A DNA stretch of 6,419 nt, taken from positions 1 through 6,419 of the forward strand of contig JAHEBY010000155.1 in NCBI GenBank assembly GCA_024642025.1. Reading direction: 5' to 3'. The notes under the pieces are model-generated. The model was not told where the DNA came from. It saw only the letters and a list, made by a program, of their open reading frames with translations, and ran no database searches. Made by a program: the position numbers and the translations under genes. Shown in pieces: positions 1 through 5,370 of the stretch (position 1 is the first letter of the stretch; each line of letters starts with the position of its first letter). Origin of the DNA: Comamonadaceae bacterium (GTDB lineage: Bacteria > Pseudomonadota > Gammaproteobacteria > Burkholderiales > Burkholderiaceae_C).

Positions 1-242
1 ATGCCATGCGCGGCGTTGAGGACTGCTACCAGCTGAACGAAAGCGCGCTGAAAACCGCCGTTTTCGAAGGCTGGAAAGACATGGACCAGTACATGCGCGA
101 CAACAAGATCGAGGGCATCTTGCCTACGGTCGGCGCAACGCATGAAGCCGCTGCTGAAGAAGCACCAGAACCCGATAAGCCCGCCAAAGGCAGTCAAAAA
201 GTGGCGCAAAAATCAGGCGGCCACAAGTCAGAGAGTCACTGA
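1..242 (+). CDS. C-terminal part of an unidentified protein (5' end outside window)
   Basis: The reading frame is open from the first full codon at position 3 to a TGA at 240-242, giving about 79 residues. An ATG at position 6 has no visible ribosome binding site and the frame continues upstream, so this is most likely the end of a longer gene. The first 40 or so residues look like folded protein with mixed charged and aromatic residues (DCYQLNES, VFEGWKDMDQYM). The last 35 are a low-complexity Ala/Glu/Pro then Lys/Ser/Gly/His tail with no hydrophobic segment, probably disordered and ending in a basic stretch. I do not recognise the family and assign no function. The gene converges on rlmD with only 20 bases between their stop codons, so it is not part of the minus-strand operon. 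Confidence 0.6.
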   Translation, partial: AMRGVEDCYQLNESALKTAVFEGWKDMDQYMRDNKIEGILPTVGATHEAAAEEAPEPDKPAKGSQKVAQKSGGHKSESH

Positions 243-249
243 CCGCAAG

Positions 250-264
250 GAGCCTTCAAGGCTC
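250..264. terminator. Small palindrome between convergent stops, possible weak bidirectional terminator
   Basis: A perfect inverted repeat, GAGCCTT-c-AAGGCTC, can fold as a 5-6 bp stem with a 3-5 base loop. It lies between the TGA of the upstream plus-strand gene (240-242) and the TGA of rlmD (263-265), and its distal arm overlaps the latter. Neither side has the T-run of a classic intrinsic terminator, so its role is a guess from position. Confidence 0.25.
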
Positions 265-1891
265 ATTCGCTCAGCCGCTCAAACACCGCCATGCTCTCCA
301 CATGCGCCGTGTGCGCAAACATGTTGACCACCCCGGCCGACACACACCGGTAACCTGCCTCGTGCACCAGCAAGCCAGCATCTCGCGCCAAAGTGGCCGG
401 GTTGCAGCTCACATAAACAATTCGCTGCGGGAAAGCCCAGTTGCCGCGCTCCAGGCGTGGGCGTTGCGGTTGCGGGGCGGCTGCATCGGCTGAGACTTCC
501 TGAGTGACACTGGCAACTTCGCCATCGCCATCGCTGTTGCCATCTCCGGTTCCGCCCGCAAGCTCTGGCCCCACATAGCCCCGATGTAAATCTGCCAGCG
601 CCTTGACCAGCGAAAACGCCCCTTCACGCGGCGGGTCCAGCAGCCATTTGTCAGCCGTGCCGTCCTGCATGAGCAACTCTGGCGTCATTTCAAACAAATT
701 TCTTGCTATAAATTCAGTAGCTGATAACGCTTTATCGGCAGGGGCTAAGGCCCGATTTAGCTTGTAATTTTGGCGGGAACGGGCCACCAGAGCCTCGCTG
801 CCCTCCACACCCAGCACGGCGCCAGCCAGCGTGGCAATCGGCAGGGTGAAGTTGCCCAAACCACAAAACCAGTCGATCACCCGCTCGGTTTCTTGAATGT
901 CCAGCAAGCGCAACGCGCGACTCACCAGCACGCGGTTGATATGGGGGTTGACCTGCGTGAAGTCGGTCGGTTTGAACGGCATGGTGATGCCGAACTCCGG
1001 CAGCGCGTAGGCCAGTTGCGGCGTCGCTGGCGCACCTGGCACCGCTGTTTCAGCATCCAGCAGTTTCACGGTTTCTGGCCCTTTGGCCTGCAGCCACCAC
1101 TGGATCACAAACGCCTGGCCCTCACCGGTCCTGCCATGCCCGACTGCAAATGCCCGAAGCCGGGCCAGGTCGCTTTTGCTCAAAGGCTCCAGGTGGCGCA
1201 GTACCAGGGCCACCACGTCGGCAACGCCCGGCTCGCGCAGGTCGCCAACCGCCAGCTCGATCTGCGGGATCGTGTCTTTGGCGTCCATCGACTCGATCAA
1301 GGCCCGAAGCGGCAGCAACAGATCGCTGACATGCGCTGGCAGTACGCGGCACTCGGTCATGTCGGTCACATAGCTACTCTTGCGCTCGTGAAACCCGATC
1401 AGCACAGCGCCCTTCTTCAAGACGTGCCGCACAGAGAGCCGTGCCCGATAGCGATAGCCCCACGCGGGCCCCTCAATGGGGCGAAGGATGCTTTCGGGCC
1501 TCACTTTGCCAATGTGCCACAGGTTGTCTTCCATCACCCGTTGCTTGACGGCCACCTGTGCGCCCACATGCAGGTGCTGCATCTTGCAGCCACCGCACGC
1601 GCCTGCGTGAAGACCGAAATGCGGGCATTCCGGCACCACCCGCTGAGAAGACTCGGTTTGAATCGCCGTGAGCACGCCTTTTTCGAAGCTGGACTTTTTG
1701 CGGAAAATATTGGCGCTGACCACTTCAAACGGCAGGGCACCCTCGATGAATACGACTTTGCCGTCTTCCTTGTGCGCGATGCCCTGCGCATCCATGTCCA
1801 GCGATTCCACCTGAAACCATTCAACCGGGTAGTCTGGCTGCTCTGCCGCCGGCTTTTCGCTTGCCGACTTCTTGCGTGATTTTCTTGTCAT
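263..1891 (-). CDS. rlmD: 23S rRNA (uracil-1939-C5)-methyltransferase RlmD
   Basis: This 542-residue protein should transfer a methyl group from SAM to C5 of U1939 in 23S rRNA during 50S assembly. A TRAM-like RNA-binding domain covers about residues 22-80. Four cysteines (C89, C99, C102, C181) match the 4Fe-4S site of the RumA/RlmD family. The methyltransferase core shows motif I DWFCGLGNF (340-348), the DPPR motif (419-422), the catalytic cysteine C496 in SCNPATLARD, and the general-base glutamate E532 in HVES. It is some 80-100 residues longer than typical members. The excess lies partly in a Gly/Asp/Ser/Ala/Pro-rich insert (about 441-486) and partly in a segment encoded by an AT-richer repeat-like element (about 376-398). 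The start is ATG 1889-1891, with no strong ribosome binding site. It is the last gene of the minus-strand block, 40 bases after the exonuclease. The alternative paralogue RlmC is less likely given the TRAM domain and length. Confidence 0.95.
   Translation of the reverse strand: MTRKSRKKSASEKPAAEQPDYPVEWFQVESLDMDAQGIAHKEDGKVVFIEGALPFEVVSANIFRKKSSFEKGVLTAIQTESSQRVVPECPHFGLHAGACGGCKMQHLHVGAQVAVKQRVMEDNLWHIGKVRPESILRPIEGPAWGYRYRARLSVRHVLKKGAVLIGFHERKSSYVTDMTECRVLPAHVSDLLLPLRALIESMDAKDTIPQIELAVGDLREPGVADVVALVLRHLEPLSKSDLARLRAFAVGHGRTGEGQAFVIQWWLQAKGPETVKLLDAETAVPGAPATPQLAYALPEFGITMPFKPTDFTQVNPHINRVLVSRALRLLDIQETERVIDWFCGLGNFTLPIATLAGAVLGVEGSEALVARSRQNYKLNRALAPADKALSATEFIARNLFEMTPELLMQDGTADKWLLDPPREGAFSLVKALADLHRGYVGPELAGGTGDGNSDGDGEVASVTQEVSADAAAPQPQRPRLERGNWAFPQRIVYVSCNPATLARDAGLLVHEAGYRCVSAGVVNMFAHTAHVESMAVFERLSE
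698..766. repeat. Comamonadaceae-type short dispersed repeat embedded in rlmD
   Basis: By my count this 69-base stretch has 29 G/C (about 42%), well below the surrounding coding DNA. It packs several inverted repeats: GCTA (705-708)/TAGC (718-721), GATAA (723-727)/TTATC (732-736), GGGC (742-745)/GCCC (750-753) and GCTAA (744-748)/TTAGC (757-761). From memory, the order of blocks on the minus strand (TTAGCCCC, AAAGCG, CAGCTACT, AATTTATAGCA) resembles a short intergenic repeat family frequent in Comamonadaceae genomes. It is read in frame as RlmD residues about 376-398, between the post-motif-I helix (RSRQN) and TEFIARNLFE. No second copy occurs in this window, so assignment to a repeat family is an inference. 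Confidence 0.5.
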
Positions 1892-1909
1892 GCCTGAATT
1901 GTCTCAGGC
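1892..1909 (-). other. Inverted repeat immediately upstream of the rlmD start codon
   Basis: GCCTGA and TCAGGC form a 6 bp inverted repeat with a 6-base loop, directly abutting the rlmD ATG in the 40-base gap after the exonuclease. In the mRNA this hairpin would cover the place where a ribosome binding site should sit, and no good Shine-Dalgarno sequence is visible. It could dampen translation initiation or be chance. There is no T-run, so a terminator is unlikely. Confidence 0.25.
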
Positions 1910-1931
1910 CGTGACGAAGGCACGGGCCGGA

Positions 1932-2717
1932 TCAGCCCCAGGCTTTCAAATATTCGTCCCAATGCGGCTCATCAGGCGCCAGGTTGGCCAGCGTTTCCTT
2001 CACCATCCCGATTTCCTGCTCGTATTCCTTGTCGAGCAGGCCGCCACGCATTTTCTGGAAGCGGCAATACATCAGATAAGTGTTCATGACATCGGTTTCG
2101 CAATAGCGGCGAATGTCGTCCAGCTTGCCATTGAGGTACTGCGGGTAAACCTGTGAGCCGTCCATACCCAGCTTGCCCGGAAAGCCGCACAGCTTGGCCA
2201 TGGCATCCAGCGGCGCATTGTTTTTGGGCTGATACATCGCCAACAGATCCATCAGGTCCAGGTGGCGCATGTGGTAGCGGCTGATGTAGTTGTTCCACTT
2301 GAATTCGCGGTCGTCTTCGCCCATGTCCCAGTAGCGATCAGCCACCACGCCGTGCTTCAAGCCGCGGTAGTGCAGCACGGGCAGGTCAAACCCGCCACCG
2401 TTCCAGCTGACCAGCTGCGGTGTGTGCTTTTCGATGGTGTTGAAAAAGGTCTGAATGACCTTGCCCTCGCTGGCGCCATCCTTGTCTGCGAAAGAATGGA
2501 TGCGCAGGCCTTCAGCATTGCGAAAGACGGCGCTGATCACCAAAATGCGCTGCAGGTGCAACGGCATGAAGTCGCTTTTTCCCTCGGCTTTGCGCTCGTC
2601 GACCCATTGTTGATAAACATCTGCGTCGGCCATGTCAGCCGGGTTGCCGCGCAGTGCTCGCAGGCCTTCTATATCCGGGATGGACTCAATATCAAAAACC
2701 AGAACGGGCCAGCTCAT
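1932..2717 (-). CDS. Predicted PolB-like 3'-5' exonuclease (DEDDy-type fold)
   Basis: This 261-residue protein belongs to the family of stand-alone exonucleases related to the proofreading domain of DNA polymerase B (COG3298/DNA_pol_B_exo2). Exo I is seen as FDIES with D9 and E11, Exo II as LVSWNGGGFDLPVL with N106 and D111, and Exo III as YCETD with Y205 and D209. A further acidic segment, HLDLMDLL, lies at 152-159. These residues would bind two metal ions for single-strand 3'-5' nucleotide removal in the cytoplasm; the substrate is unknown. I chose ATG 2715-2717, which puts FDIES at the usual distance from the N terminus. A TTG three codons upstream (2724-2726) is possible, and neither has a clear Shine-Dalgarno. 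The gene follows nlpD by 33 bases, where rpoS sits in many relatives, and probably shares the surE-pcm-nlpD transcript. Confidence 0.88.
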   Translation of the reverse strand: MSWPVLVFDIESIPDIEGLRALRGNPADMADADVYQQWVDERKAEGKSDFMPLHLQRILVISAVFRNAEGLRIHSFADKDGASEGKVIQTFFNTIEKHTPQLVSWNGGGFDLPVLHYRGLKHGVVADRYWDMGEDDREFKWNNYISRYHMRHLDLMDLLAMYQPKNNAPLDAMAKLCGFPGKLGMDGSQVYPQYLNGKLDDIRRYCETDVMNTYLMYCRFQKMRGGLLDKEYEQEIGMVKETLANLAPDEPHWDEYLKAWG

Positions 2718-2750
2718 CAGCCGCAATCTGCCGTCAGTAATGCCAACGTG

Positions 2751-3677
2751 CTATCGGGGTGGCAATTGTGTGGACGGGTCGATGGGCTTACCCTGACGGC
2801 GAACCTCAAAATGCAGCTTCACGCGGTCCGCATCACTGTCGCCCATCTCTGCAATTTTTTGCCCCTGCCGCACAGACTGATCTTCCTTGACCAGCAAAGC
2901 CTGATTGTGGGCATACGCCGTGAGGTAGGTATTGTTGTGTTTCAGGATGATCAGGTTGCCATAGCCACGCAGACCAGCGCCCACATAGACCACACGGCCA
3001 TCTGCAGCGGCCAGCACTGGGTCGCCGGGCTTGCCACCCAGATCAAGGCCCTTATTTTTGACTTCATCAAAGGTTGCCAGGACCGGACCATTTGAAGGCC
3101 AAATCCAGGCAATTTCATCCGCGGCTGCCGCTGCGCCGGATGCTGACGTGGCGCCAGGGTCGGCAGAGGCCACCGCCGTGCCCGCAGCGGGTGCAGGAGT
3201 CGAAGGCTTGGCCGCGCTGGCCGCACCTGCTGCGCTGGATGTAGAGCCAGCCGGCGCCACAACGGTTGGTGTGACGCTGCTTGACGTGATCGGCTTGGCA
3301 ACAGCCACAGTAGGCGGAGCGACGACGCCCGCAGGTGGCACGATGCGCAAGACCTGGCCCACCTCGACCTGAGCCGGGTTCTCGAGGCCGCTCCAGCGTG
3401 CAATGTCCTTCCAGCTGTAGCCAGCATCGGTACCAATCTTGTACAGCGTGTCACCCTGTTTGACGGTGTAGTAGCCCGGCTTGCCAGCATTCTCGTAACC
3501 GGGCAGCTGCTTGACCGGTTGTCCGCGGGCGTCCACTGCCACAGGCGCGGACTTGCCGGCACTAAGGCCGCGATCTTCCACCGGAGCCCGATTCACCGGC
3601 CGTGAACCGCAACCGACCAGCAATACCGTCGCCAGCAAGCCTGCCAGCCATGTACTGCGATACGAAAAACCAACCAT
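2751..3677 (-). CDS. nlpD: NlpD-type lipoprotein, LysM plus degenerate LytM (M23) amidase activator
   Basis: This is a 308-residue outer-membrane lipoprotein that by family activates cell-wall amidases (AmiC type) at the septum. A signal peptide ends in a lipobox, LLVGC, with C23 as the lipidated residue; residue +2 is Gly, not Asp, consistent with outer-membrane sorting. A LysM peptidoglycan-binding domain covers about 69-113 (YYTVKQGDTLYKIG to GQVLRIVPP). An Ala/Pro/Ser/Thr/Val-rich linker spans about 114-188, followed by the M23/LytM domain (about 190-305). The active site is degenerate. Where catalytic enzymes have HxxxD there is N208 (D212 is kept), and where they have HxH there is K287-L-H289; the AYAH histidine H257 is kept. 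This matches NlpD/EnvC-type activators rather than hydrolases. The start is ATG 3675-3677 with a strong Shine-Dalgarno. It lies 12 bases after pcm and upstream of the exonuclease. Confidence 0.93.
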   Translation of the reverse strand: MVGFSYRSTWLAGLLATVLLVGCGSRPVNRAPVEDRGLSAGKSAPVAVDARGQPVKQLPGYENAGKPGYYTVKQGDTLYKIGTDAGYSWKDIARWSGLENPAQVEVGQVLRIVPPAGVVAPPTVAVAKPITSSSVTPTVVAPAGSTSSAAGAASAAKPSTPAPAAGTAVASADPGATSASGAAAAADEIAWIWPSNGPVLATFDEVKNKGLDLGGKPGDPVLAAADGRVVYVGAGLRGYGNLIILKHNNTYLTAYAHNQALLVKEDQSVRQGQKIAEMGDSDADRVKLHFEVRRQGKPIDPSTQLPPR

Positions 3678-3683
3678 ATTTGA

Positions 3684-3690
3684 CTTCCTT
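3684..3690 (-). promoter_or_regulatory. Ribosome binding site of nlpD
   Basis: AAGGAAG on the minus strand lies 6 bases before the nlpD ATG and touches the TAA stop of pcm (3690-3692). It is the clearest Shine-Dalgarno sequence in the operon, fixes the nlpD start, and suggests translational coupling with pcm. Confidence 0.75.
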
Positions 3691-4490
3691 TACGCTACGC
3701 CAGATTTTAATGGCACGAAGTGAACAGCCTCCAGAACCTTCTGTTCGATACCATACGGCGTTTTATCCAATATCACCAGAGCCTGCTGTCCACCCCGGGG
3801 TCCACCGGCCACCGGCGCCACCAATCTGCCCCCGATGGCCAGCTGATCGACCCAGGCTTGAGGAATCGCTTCGCCCCCTGCTGCCGCGATGATGGCGGCA
3901 TAGGGCGCACCCTTGGGGTAGCCCAGCATACCGTCCCCAAACAGCAAATGCAGATTGGCCACGCGCAAATGCCGCAAATTCTCACGGGCTTTGTCGTGCA
4001 GACCGCGCAAACGTTCCATACTGTAGACCTCGGTTGCCACGTGGCTCAGCAAGGCCGCCTGATAGCCGCAACCGGTGCCGATTTCCAGCACCCGCCCAAG
4101 TTTGCCAGATGCGCCTTGGCGCATCAGCTCAATCATGCGCGAGACCACACCCGGCTTGGAAATCGTTTGCCCCAGGCCAATGGGCAGACTGGTGTCTTCA
4201 TACGCCTGATTGACCAATGCGGTGTCGACAAACCGATGCCGTTCAACCGCGCCCATGGCAGCCAGCACCATTCGGTCGGAGAGTCCTTGCCCGACCAGCT
4301 TTTGCACCATATTGCGTCGCGCGGCGCCGTAGTCTTGCACTGCACCGCCAGCAACCGCTTGCCGCCCCGCCAGCCCTGGCGTACCCAAAGAAGTGCCCGG
4401 CGCAACCACCCGCGCGCTCACGGGCGACTTGGGATGACGCGCCGGCATTGACACATCCAGACGGGCCGGAAACGATGGCCTCGACTTCAT
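3690..4490 (-). CDS. pcm: Protein-L-isoaspartate O-methyltransferase
   Basis: This 266-residue cytosolic repair enzyme methylates L-isoaspartyl residues in aged proteins using SAM, allowing their return to aspartate. The family signature is clear: LPIGLGQTISKP (102-113) near the substrate pocket, SAM motif I EIGTGCGYQ (136-144), E159 in SMER for ribose contact, and FGDGMLG (184-190). The catalytic core starts near residue 54. The first 50 or so residues are a Pro/Arg/Ala/Ser-rich, probably disordered extension, so the protein is longer than the roughly 210 residues of E. coli Pcm. From memory such extensions are common in Burkholderiales. The start ATG 4488-4490 is supported by AAGG (4498-4501) seven bases upstream and by the ATGA overlap with the surE stop. 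An internal ATG at codon 15 is an alternative. Confidence 0.95.
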   Translation of the reverse strand: MKSRPSFPARLDVSMPARHPKSPVSARVVAPGTSLGTPGLAGRQAVAGGAVQDYGAARRNMVQKLVGQGLSDRMVLAAMGAVERHRFVDTALVNQAYEDTSLPIGLGQTISKPGVVSRMIELMRQGASGKLGRVLEIGTGCGYQAALLSHVATEVYSMERLRGLHDKARENLRHLRVANLHLLFGDGMLGYPKGAPYAAIIAAAGGEAIPQAWVDQLAIGGRLVAPVAGGPRGGQQALVILDKTPYGIEQKVLEAVHFVPLKSGVA

Positions 4491-5266
4491 GCCACAACCT
4501 TGCGATCACCCGTGGCGAGTCTGGCAGCCGTTTGTGCCCAATAGCCCAGCGAGTCGTGATCGGTGAGATCAACTTTCAACGGCGTAATGGACACATGTCC
4601 GCCAGCCGTGGCATGAAAATCCGTCCCATCGCCGTCGTCTTTGACCGGACCAGCGCTGCCAATCCAGTACAGCGTGTCGCCGTGCGGGCTGAGCTGCGTG
4701 ATCACAGGCTCCGCAGCATGTCGACGGCCCAGGCGGCACAATTTGACGCTACCCAGCCGATCCAGCGGCAGGTTCGGAATATTCACATTGAGCAGCCACG
4801 GGCTGTGCCCGACCAATTGCTGCTGGATCATTTGCTGCACCAGCTCGCGCACCTTGAGCGTGGCTGCGTCCAGATGACCCCATCCCTTCTGGACCTGTGA
4901 GAACGCGATGGCCGGCACGCCAAACAAAAAGCCCTCCATGGCGGCACCGACGGTGCCCGAGTAAATGGTGTCGTCGCCCATGTTGGCGCCGTTGTTGATA
5001 CCCGATACCACCAGGTCCGGGCGATACCCCAAAAGGCCGGTCAAGGCCACGTGCACGCAATCGGCCGGGGTGCCGTTGACAAACCGGAAACCGTTGGCCG
5101 CGCGCGTGACCGTTAGAGGTGAATGCAGCGTCAGCGCGTTGGATTTGGCGCTGTTGTTTTGCTCGGGGGCGACCACTTCAACGTCGGCCACATCCTTGAG
5201 CGCGTCATAAAGCGCCATGATGCCGGGCGCCTGGTAACCATCGTCGTTGGAAATCAGAATTTTCAT
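4487..5266 (-). CDS. surE: 5'/3'-nucleotidase SurE
   Basis: This 259-residue metal-dependent phosphatase acts on nucleoside 5'- and 3'-monophosphates (and exopolyphosphate in E. coli) and is linked to stationary-phase survival. The N terminus MKILISNDDG is the family signature, with metal ligands D8 and D9; S39 in QNNSAKS and N91/N92 in SGINNGANMGDD complete the site. NGTPADCV (64-71) and YSGTVGAAMEG (102-112) are also typical. I chose ATG 5264-5266 because family members begin exactly at this motif. An in-frame ATG at 5312-5314 and a TTG at 5324-5326 would add 16 or 20 residues that look non-conserved. No good Shine-Dalgarno precedes the chosen ATG. It is the first gene of the operon, its TGA overlaps the pcm ATG by four bases, and it is transcribed divergently from the quinone oxidoreductase. 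Confidence 0.95.
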   Translation of the reverse strand: MKILISNDDGYQAPGIMALYDALKDVADVEVVAPEQNNSAKSNALTLHSPLTVTRAANGFRFVNGTPADCVHVALTGLLGYRPDLVVSGINNGANMGDDTIYSGTVGAAMEGFLFGVPAIAFSQVQKGWGHLDAATLKVRELVQQMIQQQLVGHSPWLLNVNIPNLPLDRLGSVKLCRLGRRHAAEPVITQLSPHGDTLYWIGSAGPVKDDGDGTDFHATAGGHVSITPLKVDLTDHDSLGYWAQTAARLATGDRKVVA

Positions 5267-5286
5267 ATCTTTGGGGAGTGACAGCC

Positions 5287-5292
5287 ATTGTA
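5287..5292 (-). promoter_or_regulatory. Candidate -10 box for the surE operon
   Basis: TACAAT on the minus strand differs from TATAAT at one position. It would place the transcription start near 5280, leaving a leader of about 14 bases before the surE ATG at 5266. The hexamer 17 bases upstream (AATGTC) is a poor -35. If right, this excludes the upstream surE start codons at 5314 and 5326. Confidence 0.3.
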
Positions 5293-5359
5293 GGGTCCGT
5301 CGCACGAGGGACATTTTTGCGGCCAATGAGGGCCTATCATCAAAAAAACTGTGAAATCT

Positions 5360-5363
5360 GGAG
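5360..5363 (+). promoter_or_regulatory. Ribosome binding site of the quinone oxidoreductase gene
   Basis: GGAG lies seven bases before ATG 5371. It decides between this start and the in-frame GTG at 5278 or ATG at 5326, neither of which has a comparable site. Confidence 0.7.
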
Positions 5364-5370
5364 TACTCCC

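Larger units (their letters stand above)
5267..5370. promoter_or_regulatory. Divergent intergenic promoter region (surE operon / quinone oxidoreductase)
   Basis: These 104 bases separate two divergent starts and must hold the promoters of both units unless longer transcripts enter from outside. They include an A-run (5341-5348) and a TATCAT hexamer (5335-5340) that could serve as a -10 for the plus-strand gene, with no convincing -35. No operator-like palindrome stands out beyond two GGCC words. Confidence 0.5.

Noticed and set aside
770..1879. 369-codon open frame on the plus strand opposite rlmD
   Set aside because: It is antisense to a gene with all catalytic motifs of RlmD. Its translation is rich in His/Gln/Arg with no domain signature, as expected of a shadow frame in GC-rich DNA.
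2718..2750. Possible terminator between nlpD and the exonuclease
   Set aside because: The 33 bases contain no stable stem and no T-run on the minus strand.
2717..2753. nlpD and the exonuclease are in the same frame, separated by a TAG and eleven sense codons, suggesting possible read-through fusion
   Set aside because: One in three neighbouring genes share frame by chance. A secreted lipoprotein fused to a cytosolic nuclease makes no biological sense, and no read-through signal is visible.
2262..3095. 277-codon plus-strand open frame spanning the exonuclease-nlpD junction
   Set aside because: It is antisense to two well-supported genes, has no recognisable motif, and crosses the intergenic gap without respecting it.
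3720..4451. 243-codon plus-strand open frame opposite pcm
   Set aside because: It is a shadow of pcm: it shows no domain and its His/Gln/Arg-rich composition is typical of reverse-complement reading.
4217..4900. 227-codon plus-strand open frame across pcm and surE
   Set aside because: It is antisense to two conserved enzymes with intact motifs and has no ribosome binding site or family signature.
5278..5370. N-terminal extension of the quinone oxidoreductase from GTG 5278 or ATG 5326
   Set aside because: The family N terminus matches ATG 5371, which has a GGAG ribosome binding site. The extension lies in the promoter region and looks non-conserved.
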